From Mesorhizobium metallidurans STM 2683 (GTDB lineage: Bacteria > Pseudomonadota > Alphaproteobacteria > Rhizobiales > Rhizobiaceae): a stretch of DNA of 64,000 nucleotides. The stretch spans positions 1-64,000 of the forward strand of contig NZ_CAUM01000170.1 in NCBI RefSeq assembly GCF_000350085.1. The letters run 5' to 3'. Positions 52,875 to 62,828 of this stretch are shown one piece after another. Position 1 is the stretch's first letter. The number at the start of each line of letters is the position of its first letter. Both the position numbers and the translations under genes were made by a program. The notes below the pieces were generated by a model. The model was given only the letters and a program-made list of their open reading frames with translations. It was not told the DNA's origin and searched no databases.

Positions 52875-54356
52875 ATGGCCGCACCGGCGATTTCAGTTGA
52901 GAGTCTGACCGGCGCGAGGGTCTCCGACCAGTTGCTGGTGAGCGCCAAGTCGGGTGGCTGTGCATCTTCCTCCTGCGGATCGTCGACAAGGCCGGACGAT
53001 GTGGACCCGGCCATCTGGGACAAGATCAAGGATCACCCGTGCTTTTCAGAAGAGGCGCACCACTATTTCGCGCGCATGCACGTCGCCGTCGCGCCGGCCT
53101 GCAATGTCCAGTGCAACTACTGCAATCGCAAATATGACTGCGCCAACGAAAGCCGGCCCGGGGTTGTCTCGGAAAAGCTGACACCCCATCAGGCGATACG
53201 CAAGGTGATCGCGGTCGCCAATGAAGTGCCGCAGCTTTCCGTGCTTGGCATCGCCGGACCGGGCGATGCCTGCTACGACTGGGAGAAGACGAAGGCGACA
53301 TTCGAACGCGTCGTCAGGGAAATCCCCGACCTCAGGCTTTGCGTCTCCACGAACGGGCTCGCGCTGCCGGACCATGTCGACGAGCTTGCCGACATGAATG
53401 TCGATCACGTGACGATCACGATCAACATGGTCGATCCGGAAATCGGCGCAAAAATCTATCCCTGGATATTTTACGATCGCCGCCGCTATTGCGGCATCGA
53501 AGCCGCCAGAATTCTGCACGAGCGGCAGATGCTGGGATTGGAGATGCTCAGCGCACGCGGCATCCTCACCAAAATCAATTCGGTGATGATCCCTGGAGTG
53601 AATGACCAGCACCTAATTGAGGTGAACAAGTGGGTCAGGCAGCGCGGCGCGTTCCTGCATAACGTCATGCCTCTGATCTCGGACCCGGCGCACGGCACGC
53701 ACTACGGGTTGACCGGACAGCGTGGCCCAAATGCAATGGAGATGAAGGCTCTTCAGGATCGTCTTGAAGGCGGCGCCAAGTTGATGCGCCACTGCCGGCA
53801 GTGCCGGGCAGATGCCGTCGGCCTGCTGGGTGAGGATCGTGGCCAGGAATTCACGCTCGGCCACATCCCCGGTGAGCTCACCTACGATGCCAGCAAACGC
53901 GAAGCCTATCGGGAGCTGGTCGCGGACGAGCGCCGTGATCACCTGGCGGCCAGAACCGAAGCGAACGGAGTGGTTAAAATAGCGAGTTCCGGGAAGTCCC
54001 TTCTCATCGGGGTGGCGACTAAGGGCGGCGGCCGCGTCAACGAACACTTCGGCCATGCCAAGGAATTCCAAGTGTATGAAGCCTCGGCGCGGGGGATCAA
54101 GTTTGTCGGGCACCGCAAGGTTGAGCAGTATTGCCTCGGGGGTTGGGGCGAGAAGGCCATTCTCGACGGGGTCATAGCTGCGCTGGAAGGCGTAGACATA
54201 GTGCTTTGCGTCAAAATTGGAGATTGCCCCAAGGATCAGCTCGCGGCCGCCGGTATCCGAGCAACCGACGCTTACGGCCATGACTACATCGAAACGGCAA
54301 TCAGCTCGATTTACGCCGCCGAGTCCGGCGTCCAGGCACTCGCGGCGACGGCCTGA
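52875..54356 (+). CDS. nifB: Radical-SAM FeMo-co biosynthesis protein NifB
   Basis: A 493-residue protein that builds NifB-co, the Fe8S9C core of FeMo-co. The radical-SAM C-x3-C-x2-C motif is in APACNVQCNYCNRKYDCAN; a second cysteine pair is in MRHCRQCRADAVGLLGED. The C-terminal third is a NifX-like domain (LIGVATKGGGRVNEHFGHAK, GDCPKDQLAAAGI). Complete, with a NifA-type promoter. Confidence 0.97.
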   Translation: MAAPAISVESLTGARVSDQLLVSAKSGGCASSSCGSSTRPDDVDPAIWDKIKDHPCFSEEAHHYFARMHVAVAPACNVQCNYCNRKYDCANESRPGVVSEKLTPHQAIRKVIAVANEVPQLSVLGIAGPGDACYDWEKTKATFERVVREIPDLRLCVSTNGLALPDHVDELADMNVDHVTITINMVDPEIGAKIYPWIFYDRRRYCGIEAARILHERQMLGLEMLSARGILTKINSVMIPGVNDQHLIEVNKWVRQRGAFLHNVMPLISDPAHGTHYGLTGQRGPNAMEMKALQDRLEGGAKLMRHCRQCRADAVGLLGEDRGQEFTLGHIPGELTYDASKREAYRELVADERRDHLAARTEANGVVKIASSGKSLLIGVATKGGGRVNEHFGHAKEFQVYEASARGIKFVGHRKVEQYCLGGWGEKAILDGVIAALEGVDIVLCVKIGDCPKDQLAAAGIRATDAYGHDYIETAISSIYAAESGVQALAATA

Positions 54357-54388
54357 ACCCATCTCATTTACTCGAATCAGGAGTCAAA

Positions 54389-54583
54389 ATGGCTTTCAAG
54401 ATCATCGCATCCCAATGCACACAATGCGGCGCCTGCGAATTCGAATGCCCGTCGGGTGCGATCAAGTTCAAAGGCGAGAGCTACGTGGTCGAGCTGCAGA
54501 AGTGCACCGAATGCGAGGGAGCTTTCGACACGCAGCAATGTGCTTCGGTGTGTCCTGTGCCGAAGACCTGCGTTCCTGCCTGA
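54389..54583 (+). CDS. fdxN: 2[4Fe-4S] ferredoxin FdxN
   Basis: A 64-residue ferredoxin with CTQCGACEFECPSGA and CTECEGAFDTQQCASVCPV; the spacing of the second cluster matches nifB-linked FdxN. It is 33 bp after nifB and is an electron donor for nitrogenase or NifB. Confidence 0.95.
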   Translation: MAFKIIASQCTQCGACEFECPSGAIKFKGESYVVELQKCTECEGAFDTQQCASVCPVPKTCVPA

Positions 54584-54672
54584 GTCCACTGGGGACCCAC
54601 ACAACTGGCTGCCCCGGGGAATGCCTGCGCGCCTCATCAATGACAGTAGCCTCAGAGAACCAAGGAACCGCC

Positions 54673-54993
54673 ATGTGGCTCGCACGCGAACAAGAGGTGG
54701 AAATCCGCAGACCTCCCCAATTTCAGCCGGGAGAGCGGGTCCGTGCCACTCGTCACGTAAGGAATGACGGCACCTACCCTGGCAGGGAGATCGGCGAAAA
54801 TCTCGTGCGCAAGGGCGAAGAGGGTTACGTGCGAGACATTGGCACGTTTCTCCAGCAGTTCTTCATCTACGCGGTCGAATGGATCGACCGTGGGACGGTC
54901 GTCGGCATGCGAGCGCGTGAATTGACGAGCCTCGACAAAGCCGACGCTCCCTGCTGTGCCGAAGAAAACGCCAATAAAGGAACGGCCGGATGA
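54673..54993 (+). CDS. nifZ: NifZ, P-cluster maturation protein
   Basis: A 106-residue NifZ containing FQPGERVRATRHVRNDGTYP and YVRDIGTFLQQFFIYAVEW, both characteristic. The ATG at 54673 has AAGGA 8 bases upstream; ATG 54640 is in frame but lacks one. NifZ helps NifH form the second P-cluster in the MoFe protein. Its stop overlaps the nifT start. Confidence 0.9.
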   Translation: MWLAREQEVEIRRPPQFQPGERVRATRHVRNDGTYPGREIGENLVRKGEEGYVRDIGTFLQQFFIYAVEWIDRGTVVGMRARELTSLDKADAPCCAEENANKGTAG

Positions 54994-55202
54994 AAGTAAT
55001 GATCCGCAGGACCGAGGCCGGGTTGTCGGCGTATGTCCCCAAAAAGGATCTCGAGGAGCCGATTATCAAGTTCGAGAACCAGGACCTGTGGGGCGGGGTC
55101 GTAACGCTCAGGAACGGCTGGCGGCTCCTCCTTCCCGATCTTCCGCCGCATACGCGGCTGCCGATCACCGTCGAGGCAAGGAAGCTTTCCGACGGGGACT
55201 GA
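54990..55202 (+). CDS. nifT: NifT/FixU small protein
   Basis: A 70-residue NifT: MKVMIRRTEAGLSAYVPKKD and WGGVVTLRNGWRLLLPDL are diagnostic. Coupled to nifZ by an ATGA overlap. Function is not established; it is often nearly dispensable. Confidence 0.93.
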   Translation: MKVMIRRTEAGLSAYVPKKDLEEPIIKFENQDLWGGVVTLRNGWRLLLPDLPPHTRLPITVEARKLSDGD

Positions 55203-55240
55203 TGCCGCCCGTCAATGAGAGGCGTCAAGAGGAAACGAGC

Positions 55241-56125
55241 ATGAACACGATCCCGACCTCGGGCCACCTAGTCGTCGTCCGGGACAGTTTTGCCCGAAAG
55301 CTGCTTGAGCTGGCCAGACGAGCGTTAGTCTCCGATCAGGTGATCCCGTATCTCGGTCCGGGTCTCCTCCGGCTCAGCTCTGCTGAGCCGCCTGTACCGT
55401 GTACCCCCGAAGCCGTTGCCGAGGCACTCAACACGCGGGCGCCAGCCCCCTCGAAGATCCGCACCAATATGTGGTCGGTCGCGCAGTTCATCGAACAGCG
55501 CCGGCATCGCCGCACACTTCAAGCTTGGATGACTGATATATTTGCGGGGCCGGCGGCGCCGAGCATCCTCCACGCCTGGCTCGCAAAACTCCCGCTCTCC
55601 CTCATCATCGACAGCTGGTACGAAGGCGCCATGCGCGCGGCGCTGGCAGAGGCCGGCCGAACCGACGTCGTCGAGATACAAGGCGTTACACGGGCGAACG
55701 AAGTTGGCGACATTTGGACCAGAACTTACGACTTGTCGGGAAGGGAACTCGAGGCTGGAGCAGCGACAAAGACGGTTCTCTATGCGCCACATGGCAGTAT
55801 TAGACCGGCCGCAAATTTCCTCATCGCCGATTCCGACTATGTCGAAGCCCTGACTGAAATCGATATCCAGACGCCTATCCCTGACGTGGTCAAGGAACGA
55901 CGCGTCGACCGGGGCTTTTTCTTCGTCGGCTGCCGCTTCAATGATCAGATGCTGCGCACTTACGCCAGGCAGATCATGAAGCGCTCAGAAGGCCCCCGTT
56001 ACGCGATCATGGACCGGCAAACGCTGACCAGAAACGAAGCGCGTTTCCTTGCGGCAAGCGGAATCACGGTGATCGACATGCCAGCGAGCGAAGCCGTGGC
56101 GCAACTCGCCGGATCAGCATCTTGA
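55241..56125 (+). CDS. SIR2-like domain protein of the nif cluster
   Basis: A 294-residue protein resembling SIR2_2-type NAD-binding proteins. The N-terminal loop reads VIPYLGPGLLRLSS, where classic sirtuins have GAG-I-S; SLIIDSWYEGAMRAALAEAG and VLYAPHGSIRPAANFLIADS with a conserved HGS, and FFFVGCRFNDQMLRTYARQI near the end also fit. The catalytic histidine may be that in PHGS. Start 55241 has AAGAGGAAA; an ATG at 55202 overlapping the nifT stop (TGATG) would add 13 residues. It belongs to the nifB operon; no role in fixation is established. Confidence 0.8.
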   Translation: MNTIPTSGHLVVVRDSFARKLLELARRALVSDQVIPYLGPGLLRLSSAEPPVPCTPEAVAEALNTRAPAPSKIRTNMWSVAQFIEQRRHRRTLQAWMTDIFAGPAAPSILHAWLAKLPLSLIIDSWYEGAMRAALAEAGRTDVVEIQGVTRANEVGDIWTRTYDLSGRELEAGAATKTVLYAPHGSIRPAANFLIADSDYVEALTEIDIQTPIPDVVKERRVDRGFFFVGCRFNDQMLRTYARQIMKRSEGPRYAIMDRQTLTRNEARFLAASGITVIDMPASEAVAQLAGSAS

Positions 56126-56215
56126 GCCGATGGTGGCCAGGATCATGGAGGGACGCCTTTGATGTGAGTCGACCGGCTCGCTTCCGAAGGCGCAAAATTC
56201 TGTCGGGGGCACTCG

Positions 56216-58078
56216 GTGGGCAGTGATGCTGTTGGCACGACCTCTCTCAAATCGTCCGCGTATGTAAAAGCGGCCGGGTGGGGCCGGGGCTTGAGCACGC
56301 TACTGCGCATTACGCGCATGAATTTGAGGCACCCGTGGCAGGTCGCGTTAGCTATCGGTTCGACGATGGTAGCCGTAATCCTGCAGTTGCTCATTCCCCA
56401 GCTTCTCGGCCGGGCTGTCGACCAGACCCAAGTAGCCATCGGGGGCAGTGTCACGGTGACGGCTGCAGAACAAGCGCTATGGACTCCGGCTCTCCTGCTG
56501 CTCGGCGCGAGTACGCTACGCGGCCTCTTCACGATGGCGCAAAACTACTTTGCCGAAGCCGTCGGGCACCGCGTCGCGTACGAACTGCGGCTTGCTTGTT
56601 ACGACAAGGTCCAGCGCCTGAGCTTTTCCTTTCACGACCGGGTGCATTCAGGCGACCTGATCACCCTCGGCATCCTCGATCTCGACGGCGTGCGGATGTA
56701 TTTTTCCACCGCCCTGGTTAGGTTCTTTCTGCTCACCATGCTGATCGGGATAGGCGCCTGCATGATGATCTCAACCGACCCGGTGCTCGGTTTGATCGCG
56801 CTGAGCTTCGTGCCTTTCGTAGCCTGGCGATCGTCGGTCACCCAGCTTAAGCTACGCGCCATCTGGCTCGACCTGCAAGAGCGGCTTTCCGTCCTGGGCC
56901 GCGTGATGGAGGAAAATTTCGCGGGCATCCGCGTTGTCCGGGCGTTTTCGGCACAGGCTTATGAGATGGCGAAGTTCGACATCGCCTCGACAAACGCGCT
57001 CGAACTCGCGCACGAGCAGGTTGACGTGTACGTGCCCAATACCTCGGCAATGACCCTGGCCTTCTTTGTCGCCATGGGGTTGGTCCTCTGGATCGGTTGC
57101 GACAAACTCATCGCCGGCCAGATCAGCGTTGGAACGCTCACGACGTTCCTGACGTTCATGACGATCCTGCAAATGCCCGTCCGCCAGATCGGACTGATGG
57201 TCAACGGCTTCGCCCGCGCTTACACTTGCGGTTCGCGCCTCTTCAGTCTGCTCGACCAGGACATCACGATCGGGGATGCTTCCGGTGCAAGACCGCTCGA
57301 GATCGGTGAAGGCACTCTGCGCTTCGACAATGTCTCGTTTGCATATCCCGGCACCGGAAACCGCGTCATTCTAAAGAATATTACCTTCTGCGCCCGTAGG
57401 GGCGAGACGATCGCGATCGTGGGTCCGCCGGGTTCTGGCAAGTCGACAATGGCTCACCTGATCCCCCGCTTTTACGACGTCACTGGTGGCACCATCATGG
57501 TTGACGGGCAGGACATCCGCGGGGTCACCCTCGCATCGCTTCGCAAGGCGGTCGCGGTCGTACAGCAGGATGCATTCCTGTTCACAACCACGATCGAGAA
57601 CAACATCGCTTATGGCGACCCCTGGGCGAAGGAACAGCCGATCGAGCGCGCTAGCGAATCCGCCCAGTTGCACAATTACATTCTCGGCCTCCCCGCTGGC
57701 TACAAGACGGTCGTCGGAGAACGTGGCGCCTCTCTCTCTGGCGGCCAGCGTCAGCGTCTCACCATAGCTCGCACGATGATGTTGCGCCCATCAATCGTCG
57801 TTTTCGACGACTCAACGGCCGCGATCGACGCCGCCACAGAGCAGCGCATCCGCGCGGCGATACGGCGTTTCGCCAAGGATAGGGTGACGATCATCATCGC
57901 CCACCGGCTGAGTTCACTCAAGCACGCCGACCGGATTCTGTTTGTCGACAACGGCGAGATCGTGGAACGCGGCACCCATCAAGAGCTTTTGGCCAAGCGA
58001 GGACGCTATAAGGCCCTTTATGATCTTCAGTTGCGCCCGGGAGATGACATTGCGACCACGTTTGGAGGCGCGCCCTGA
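56216..58078 (+). CDS. ABC exporter half-transporter A with degenerate ATP site
   Basis: A 620-residue MsbA/TM287-like protein. Residues about 40-330 hold six membrane helices; the ATPase domain follows with Walker A GPPGSGKSTMAHL, signature LSGGQRQRL and Walker B VVFDDSTAAID. The catalytic glutamate after Walker B is replaced by aspartate, which marks the degenerate half of heterodimeric exporters. Start is a GTG at 56216 because upstream codons are not conserved-looking. Its stop overlaps the next ATG by one base (TGATG), so the two subunits are coupled. Lies 90 bp after the SIR2-like gene. Substrate unknown. Confidence 0.9.
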   Translation: MGSDAVGTTSLKSSAYVKAAGWGRGLSTLLRITRMNLRHPWQVALAIGSTMVAVILQLLIPQLLGRAVDQTQVAIGGSVTVTAAEQALWTPALLLLGASTLRGLFTMAQNYFAEAVGHRVAYELRLACYDKVQRLSFSFHDRVHSGDLITLGILDLDGVRMYFSTALVRFFLLTMLIGIGACMMISTDPVLGLIALSFVPFVAWRSSVTQLKLRAIWLDLQERLSVLGRVMEENFAGIRVVRAFSAQAYEMAKFDIASTNALELAHEQVDVYVPNTSAMTLAFFVAMGLVLWIGCDKLIAGQISVGTLTTFLTFMTILQMPVRQIGLMVNGFARAYTCGSRLFSLLDQDITIGDASGARPLEIGEGTLRFDNVSFAYPGTGNRVILKNITFCARRGETIAIVGPPGSGKSTMAHLIPRFYDVTGGTIMVDGQDIRGVTLASLRKAVAVVQQDAFLFTTTIENNIAYGDPWAKEQPIERASESAQLHNYILGLPAGYKTVVGERGASLSGGQRQRLTIARTMMLRPSIVVFDDSTAAIDAATEQRIRAAIRRFAKDRVTIIIAHRLSSLKHADRILFVDNGEIVERGTHQELLAKRGRYKALYDLQLRPGDDIATTFGGAP

Positions 58079-59982
58079 TGGCCAAGCGGCACGCCAACGA
58101 ACTCGAAATCGAACCGAATGATAGCGGTAGACGCCCTCCGCGCGCGGTCGTCGGGTCCCATCGCATCGAGGAGGAGATCTTTGGCCGGGCTTTCGACAAG
58201 AACATCATTCGCCGCATATGGGCCTTCGTTCGTCCCTACCGAGCCATGGCGGTCGTCTCGCTTGCCGCATTGCTGATTTTCACTGGCACGCAGCTTCTCA
58301 TCCCGCTGATCATCCGCTACGCGATCGACCACGCCATAACTCCGGCAGGCGCTGATGCCTCCGCCCTGCTTGAGGCCGCCGTCGCGTTTGCGCTTGCCAT
58401 TCTGGTTAATTTCGGCGCCGCCTACGCGCAAGAAACCGTGGTAGGGAAAATGGCCGAGAACGTCCTCTTCGACATCCGCCGCGCCATGTTTGCCCATCTG
58501 CAGAAGGTATCGCTCTCCTTCATGGACAAGACCGAGGTAGGACGCCTGATGTCTCGCCTTCAGGGCGACGTCAACTCTATCCACGAATTTCTCGAAAACT
58601 CGATCTACTCCGTAGGCGACATTGCGCTTCTCTTCGGCATCATCTTCGTAATGCTGTCGGTCAACTTCAGCCTCGGCTTTCTGACGCTCTCGGTCTTGCC
58701 GGCCCTGTTGATTATCCGCATCGTGTGGCTGCCGCGTGCCCGCGAGGCCTTCATGGCTGCACAAGAGACCAATTCAGTCGTCAACGGCGCATTGGCCGAA
58801 GCGATTCAAGGCGTCCGAACCGTCCAGTCCATGGACCGCCAGTACGTCAACTTCGTATTGTATGACGACAAGGCACATGCCGACCTCACGACTCACCTGA
58901 CCGCTGCCAGGTATGCACAGGTCATGGTCCCGATCGTCGATGGCCTCACCGGCCTCGCCATGGCTGTCGTCATTGTGGTCGGCGGCTCCATGATCATGAA
59001 TGGCCGCGTCGATGTGGGCGTATTGGTTGCCTACATATTCTATATCCAACGCTTCTTTGACCCAATTCGCTCACTTACTCTGCAATATTCCGTCATGCAG
59101 CGCGCAATGGCCTCCGGCAAGCGCCTGACCGATGTGCTCGACGTCAGGATCGAGATCCAGGACAAACCGGATGCCAGGATCCTTGCGCCCGAAATGGACG
59201 GCTCGGTCGAGTTCAGGAGCGTCACGTTCGGGTACGATCCCAAACAGCCGGTGCTGAAAAACGTCTCTTTCCGGGTCAATCCCGGCGAGACGGTCGCCTT
59301 GGTCGGGCCGACCGGCTCTGGTAAATCGAGCGCGATGGCCCTCGTCCACCGCTTCTATGATGTTCAGCAAGGCCAAGTGCTGGTTGGCGGACATGATGTG
59401 CGCGATCTCACCCAGGAATCGCTCGGCACTCAGATCGCTATGGTGCTGCAGGAGCCGTTTCTGTTCACCGGGACGGTTTTTGAGAATATCCGCTACCACA
59501 AGACGGAAGCCACGCGGGAGAAGGTGATCGAGGCCGCCAAGGTGGTCGGCGCCCACGACTTCATCATGAGACTTCCCGACAGGTATGAAACCCAACTCGG
59601 CGAACGCGGCGGCAACCTTTCTCTCGGTCAGCGCCAGCTTGTCAGTTTCGCCCGCGCTCTCGTCGCAGACGCCAAGATCCTTGTTCTTGACGAGGCCACC
59701 GCCAGCATCGACAGCTACACGGAAATGGTGATCCAGAAGGCTCTCAGAAAGCTCCTTGAAGGCCGGACTGCGCTTGTCATCGCTCACCGTCTCGCCACAA
59801 TCCGTGGTGCCGATCGCATCATCGTGCTTCAGAACGGCCAGGTTATTGAGACCGGCAACCATGAAAAACTGATGGCTATGGGCGGGCTCTATTCCAAACT
59901 CTACAATCTGAACTACTCGTCATTCGACGACATTCCCGAAGAGGAAGCCGATCCGACCGGACAAGCCGCCTCTCGTACCTGA
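58078..59982 (+). CDS. ABC exporter half-transporter B with canonical ATP site
   Basis: A 634-residue partner of the preceding protein. About 45 cytoplasmic residues precede six helices (first: VVSLAALLIFTGTQLLIPLI). Walker A is GPTGSGKSSAMAL, Walker B is ILVLDEATASIDS with the catalytic glutamate, but the signature is LSLGQRQLV instead of LSGGQ. Together with subunit A this gives one normal site (B Walker + A signature) and one degenerate site (A Walker + B signature), the classic asymmetric exporter. It would export a lipid, peptide or drug-like molecule. Confidence 0.92.
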   Translation: MAKRHANELEIEPNDSGRRPPRAVVGSHRIEEEIFGRAFDKNIIRRIWAFVRPYRAMAVVSLAALLIFTGTQLLIPLIIRYAIDHAITPAGADASALLEAAVAFALAILVNFGAAYAQETVVGKMAENVLFDIRRAMFAHLQKVSLSFMDKTEVGRLMSRLQGDVNSIHEFLENSIYSVGDIALLFGIIFVMLSVNFSLGFLTLSVLPALLIIRIVWLPRAREAFMAAQETNSVVNGALAEAIQGVRTVQSMDRQYVNFVLYDDKAHADLTTHLTAARYAQVMVPIVDGLTGLAMAVVIVVGGSMIMNGRVDVGVLVAYIFYIQRFFDPIRSLTLQYSVMQRAMASGKRLTDVLDVRIEIQDKPDARILAPEMDGSVEFRSVTFGYDPKQPVLKNVSFRVNPGETVALVGPTGSGKSSAMALVHRFYDVQQGQVLVGGHDVRDLTQESLGTQIAMVLQEPFLFTGTVFENIRYHKTEATREKVIEAAKVVGAHDFIMRLPDRYETQLGERGGNLSLGQRQLVSFARALVADAKILVLDEATASIDSYTEMVIQKALRKLLEGRTALVIAHRLATIRGADRIIVLQNGQVIETGNHEKLMAMGGLYSKLYNLNYSSFDDIPEEEADPTGQAASRT

Positions 59983-60019
59983 TGCTCCTTGCAAGCCGTA
60001 TCTGACCGTCCACTCGTTT

Positions 60020-60333
60020 AGGGGCACCGGCGAAAGCGCGGACAGCGATTGCGCTAAATCCCGGACGCCATGCGCGTGGATGATCACCGCCAGCTTGCGC
60101 GCCACCGCGAAGGGTTTTGCGATCTCCCAGCCTCAGCTCTTGACCTTGTCCTTGCCCTTGAAGCGCGTCACCAAACCGAACGCCGCCTCGTAGAGCGCGC
60201 GCCGCTCGTCCACGTCACCCGCCTTCGATATCCGGCCTTGAACGTCAATCGAAGTGCCCGACAGCCAGCGCCGCGAGGTCAGCCCGAAGTAGGCCGCGAC
60301 GTCGCGCGAGCGGCGGAAGCCGCGGATGGCCAT
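60020..60333 (-). pseudogene. IS110-family transposase C-terminal remnant
   Basis: The minus strand reads RSRDVAAYFGLTSRRWLSGT then IDVQGRISKAGDVDERRALY and RFKGKDKVKS, the C-terminal Transposase_20 region of IS110/IS116 enzymes, and in another frame ARKLAVIIHAHG. Frame-broken and missing the N-terminal half. Confidence 0.7.
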
Positions 60334-60540
60334 GCAGCGCCGGCACGGCTCGCTGCGAGATGCAGCAAGAGACCTACCCCCATCAGCACGCCGGCTAGCA
60401 CTAGGCGGGCAGTCAGCGGCTCACCCAACAGGGCAATCGCCAGAAATGCCCCGATCAACGGCGCGAGCCAATAATAAGCGCCGGCTCGATGCGAATGATT
60501 GTTGCTCATCGAGCCGTCCCAAAAGACATAGAAGGCGGCA
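60334..60540 (-). pseudogene. EamA/DMT-type transporter C-terminal remnant
   Basis: A hydrophobic frame with YYWLAPLIGAFLAIALLGEP and LTARLVLAGVLMGVGLLLHL, the last two helices of a drug/metabolite transporter (LGEPLT is typical). Its 5' end abuts the 3' end of the P-type ATPase gene at 60543, so the rest was lost in a rearrangement. Confidence 0.55.
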
Positions 60541-60542
60541 AT

Positions 60543-62789
60543 CTACACCCCACCTTTCCAGCGCAACAGCCGCATGGCGTTGGCTGTCACCAGCACCGTC
60601 GCGCCTGTGTCGGCGAGAATGGCGGGCCACAGGCCGGTGATGCCGACTACGGTCGTCACCAGGAACACCGCCTTCAGCCCCAACGCCATGGTGATGTTCT
60701 GCTTGATGTTGGCCATGGTCGCCTGAGACAGTTTTATCATCGCCGCGACATCGCCGACGCGGCCATGCAGCACCGCCGCATCTGCCGTCTCCAGAGCGAC
60801 ATCGGTGCCGCCGCCCATGGCTATGCCGATGTCGGCCGCGGCGAGCGCCGGCGCATCGTTGATGCCGTCGCCGACCTTAGCGACCGTCAGCCCCTGCCCT
60901 TTCAACTCGCCGACAATGCGCTGCTTGTCTTCGGGCAGCAGTTCCGAGCGCACCTCGATACCGAGTTGCTTGCCGATTGCCGCCGCCGTGCGCTGGTTGT
61001 CGCCAGTCAGCATGACAGTCCTGATGCCAACATCGGTCAGCACCTTGAGGCCGGCCTGCGCGTCCGGCCGAGGCTCGTCGCGCATGGCGATGAAACCGGC
61101 CAGCACATCATTGATCAGCAGCACCGACACCGACTTGCCCTGGTCGTTGAGTTCGGCGATGCGGGCCGCCTGCTCGGTCGGCAGCGCGACCTTCTCGCCT
61201 CCAGCGATCGGCGAGCCCAGGAAGACGTTCTTACCGCCAATGCGACCGACGACGCCCTTGCCGCCGAGCGCCTTGGCCTCCACCGCTGGCGGCACCGGCA
61301 CGCGATCGGCCTTGGCCTTTCGCAGGATAGCCAGGGCCAGCGGATGGCTCGATCCGGTTTCGAGTGCAGCGGCCAGCGACAGCACCTCTTTTTCGCTGAT
61401 CCCGATGGCCACGACATCCGTCACCACGGGCTTGCCTTCAGTCAGCGTCCCGGTCTTGTCCCAAGCCACGGCGGTGATCTTGCCCAAGCCTTCCAGCACC
61501 GCGCCGCCTTTCATTAAAAGACCACGCCTGGCGCCGGCCGAGAGCGAGGCGGCGATTGCCGCCGGCACCGATATGACGAGGGCGCAGGGGCAGCCGATGA
61601 GCAGCAGCGCCAGGCCTTTGTAGATCCATTCGTTCCAGTCGTCGCCGAAGGCCAGCGGCGGGACGACGGCCACCAGAGCCCCCACTGCGACGACGGCGGG
61701 CGTATACCAGCGTGAGAAACGGTCGATGAAGCGTTCCGTCGGCGCCTTGCTTTCCTGGGCCTCCTCGACCAGCTTGACGATGCGGGCGATGGTGTTGTCG
61801 GACGCCGCAGCCGTGACGGTGATGCGCAACACGCCGTCGCCATTGATGGTGCCGGCGAACACGTCCGCGTCGACGCCCTTGCGCACCGGCACGCTTTCCC
61901 CCGACACCGGCGATTCATCGATGGCGCTTTCGCCCTCGATGATCTTGCCGTCGGCTGGAATGCGATCGCCCGGCCGCACCAGAATGACGGCGCCAACCCC
62001 AAGGGCTTCGGCCGGAACTTCGCGCGTGGCGCCATTCTCCTCCAGGAATGCCGTCTTGGGCACCAGCGTGGTCAGCGCCTCGATGCTGGAGCGCGCCTTG
62101 CCGGCGGCCACGCCTTCCAGCAACTCGCCGACGAGGAACAGGAAGACCACGGTGGCGGCTTCCTCGCCGGCACCGATGATGACGGCGCCGATCGCCGCGA
62201 TGGTCATCAGCATTTCGATGGTGAAGGGAATGCCGGCGAGCGCGGCCATCACAGCTCGCCGTGCAATCGGCACCAGTCCGATCAGCATGGCGGCAATGAA
62301 AAGCCAGACGCCGGTGGCCGGCCAGAAATAGTGAATAGCAAAAGCTGCGGCCAATGCGGCGCCGCTGGCGATGCTCAGCCGGCCTTTGGCGCTGTTCCAC
62401 CACGGCCCCGTGGCTGGCGTGTGGTCGTGGCCATGCAAGCTCTCCACGTCGTCGTGGCCATCTTGGGCTGTGCCGGCAAGGTCGCGGCCAGCATGGTCGT
62501 GGCCAGCGTGGTCATGGCCGCCTTTGGTGCCGTGCCCGGCCGGTTTGGCATTCTGTCCGGCTTCGCTCGTGAGCTGAGCCACAGAATAGCCGAGGCCCGT
62601 CACCTTCTTTTCGATCGCGGCGAGGTCGCTTTCGGCAGCGTGCCTGACGGTCATGGTGCCGGCAGTGACCGAGACGTTCACATCCTGGACTCCATGCATG
62701 CGCCGCACCGCGCTATCGATTTTCGTCGCGCAGCCGGCACAATCCATGCCTTCGACGCGATAACGGGTTTGTGCGGCGGTTGCAGCCAT
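60543..62789 (-). CDS. Heavy-metal P1B-type ATPase (Zn/Cd/Pb efflux)
   Basis: A 748-residue metal pump. The N-terminal HMA domain has MDCAGCATKIDSAVRRM, followed by a His/Asp-rich linker (about residues 80-125, many HDHAG repeats) for zinc-like ions. The transport motif is GCPCALVISVPAAIAASLSA (CPC), the phosphorylated aspartate is in WDKTGTLTEGKPVV, and the hinge GDGINDAPALAAADIG is intact. CPC with a His-rich linker suggests ZntA/CadA specificity. AAGGAG precedes ATG 62789. It is divergent from a MerR regulator that should control it. Confidence 0.94.
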   Translation of the reverse strand: MAATAAQTRYRVEGMDCAGCATKIDSAVRRMHGVQDVNVSVTAGTMTVRHAAESDLAAIEKKVTGLGYSVAQLTSEAGQNAKPAGHGTKGGHDHAGHDHAGRDLAGTAQDGHDDVESLHGHDHTPATGPWWNSAKGRLSIASGAALAAAFAIHYFWPATGVWLFIAAMLIGLVPIARRAVMAALAGIPFTIEMLMTIAAIGAVIIGAGEEAATVVFLFLVGELLEGVAAGKARSSIEALTTLVPKTAFLEENGATREVPAEALGVGAVILVRPGDRIPADGKIIEGESAIDESPVSGESVPVRKGVDADVFAGTINGDGVLRITVTAAASDNTIARIVKLVEEAQESKAPTERFIDRFSRWYTPAVVAVGALVAVVPPLAFGDDWNEWIYKGLALLLIGCPCALVISVPAAIAASLSAGARRGLLMKGGAVLEGLGKITAVAWDKTGTLTEGKPVVTDVVAIGISEKEVLSLAAALETGSSHPLALAILRKAKADRVPVPPAVEAKALGGKGVVGRIGGKNVFLGSPIAGGEKVALPTEQAARIAELNDQGKSVSVLLINDVLAGFIAMRDEPRPDAQAGLKVLTDVGIRTVMLTGDNQRTAAAIGKQLGIEVRSELLPEDKQRIVGELKGQGLTVAKVGDGINDAPALAAADIGIAMGGGTDVALETADAAVLHGRVGDVAAMIKLSQATMANIKQNITMALGLKAVFLVTTVVGITGLWPAILADTGATVLVTANAMRLLRWKGGV

Positions 62790-62828
62790 CGTCTCACTCC
62801 TTGAACCATTCCAGCGGCACGCTACATT

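Noticed and set aside
56232..56250. TGGCACGACCTCTCTC as a sigma-54 promoter for the ABC exporter
   Set aside because: The -24 half is good but there is no GC at the -12 position, and the site lies within the coding start.
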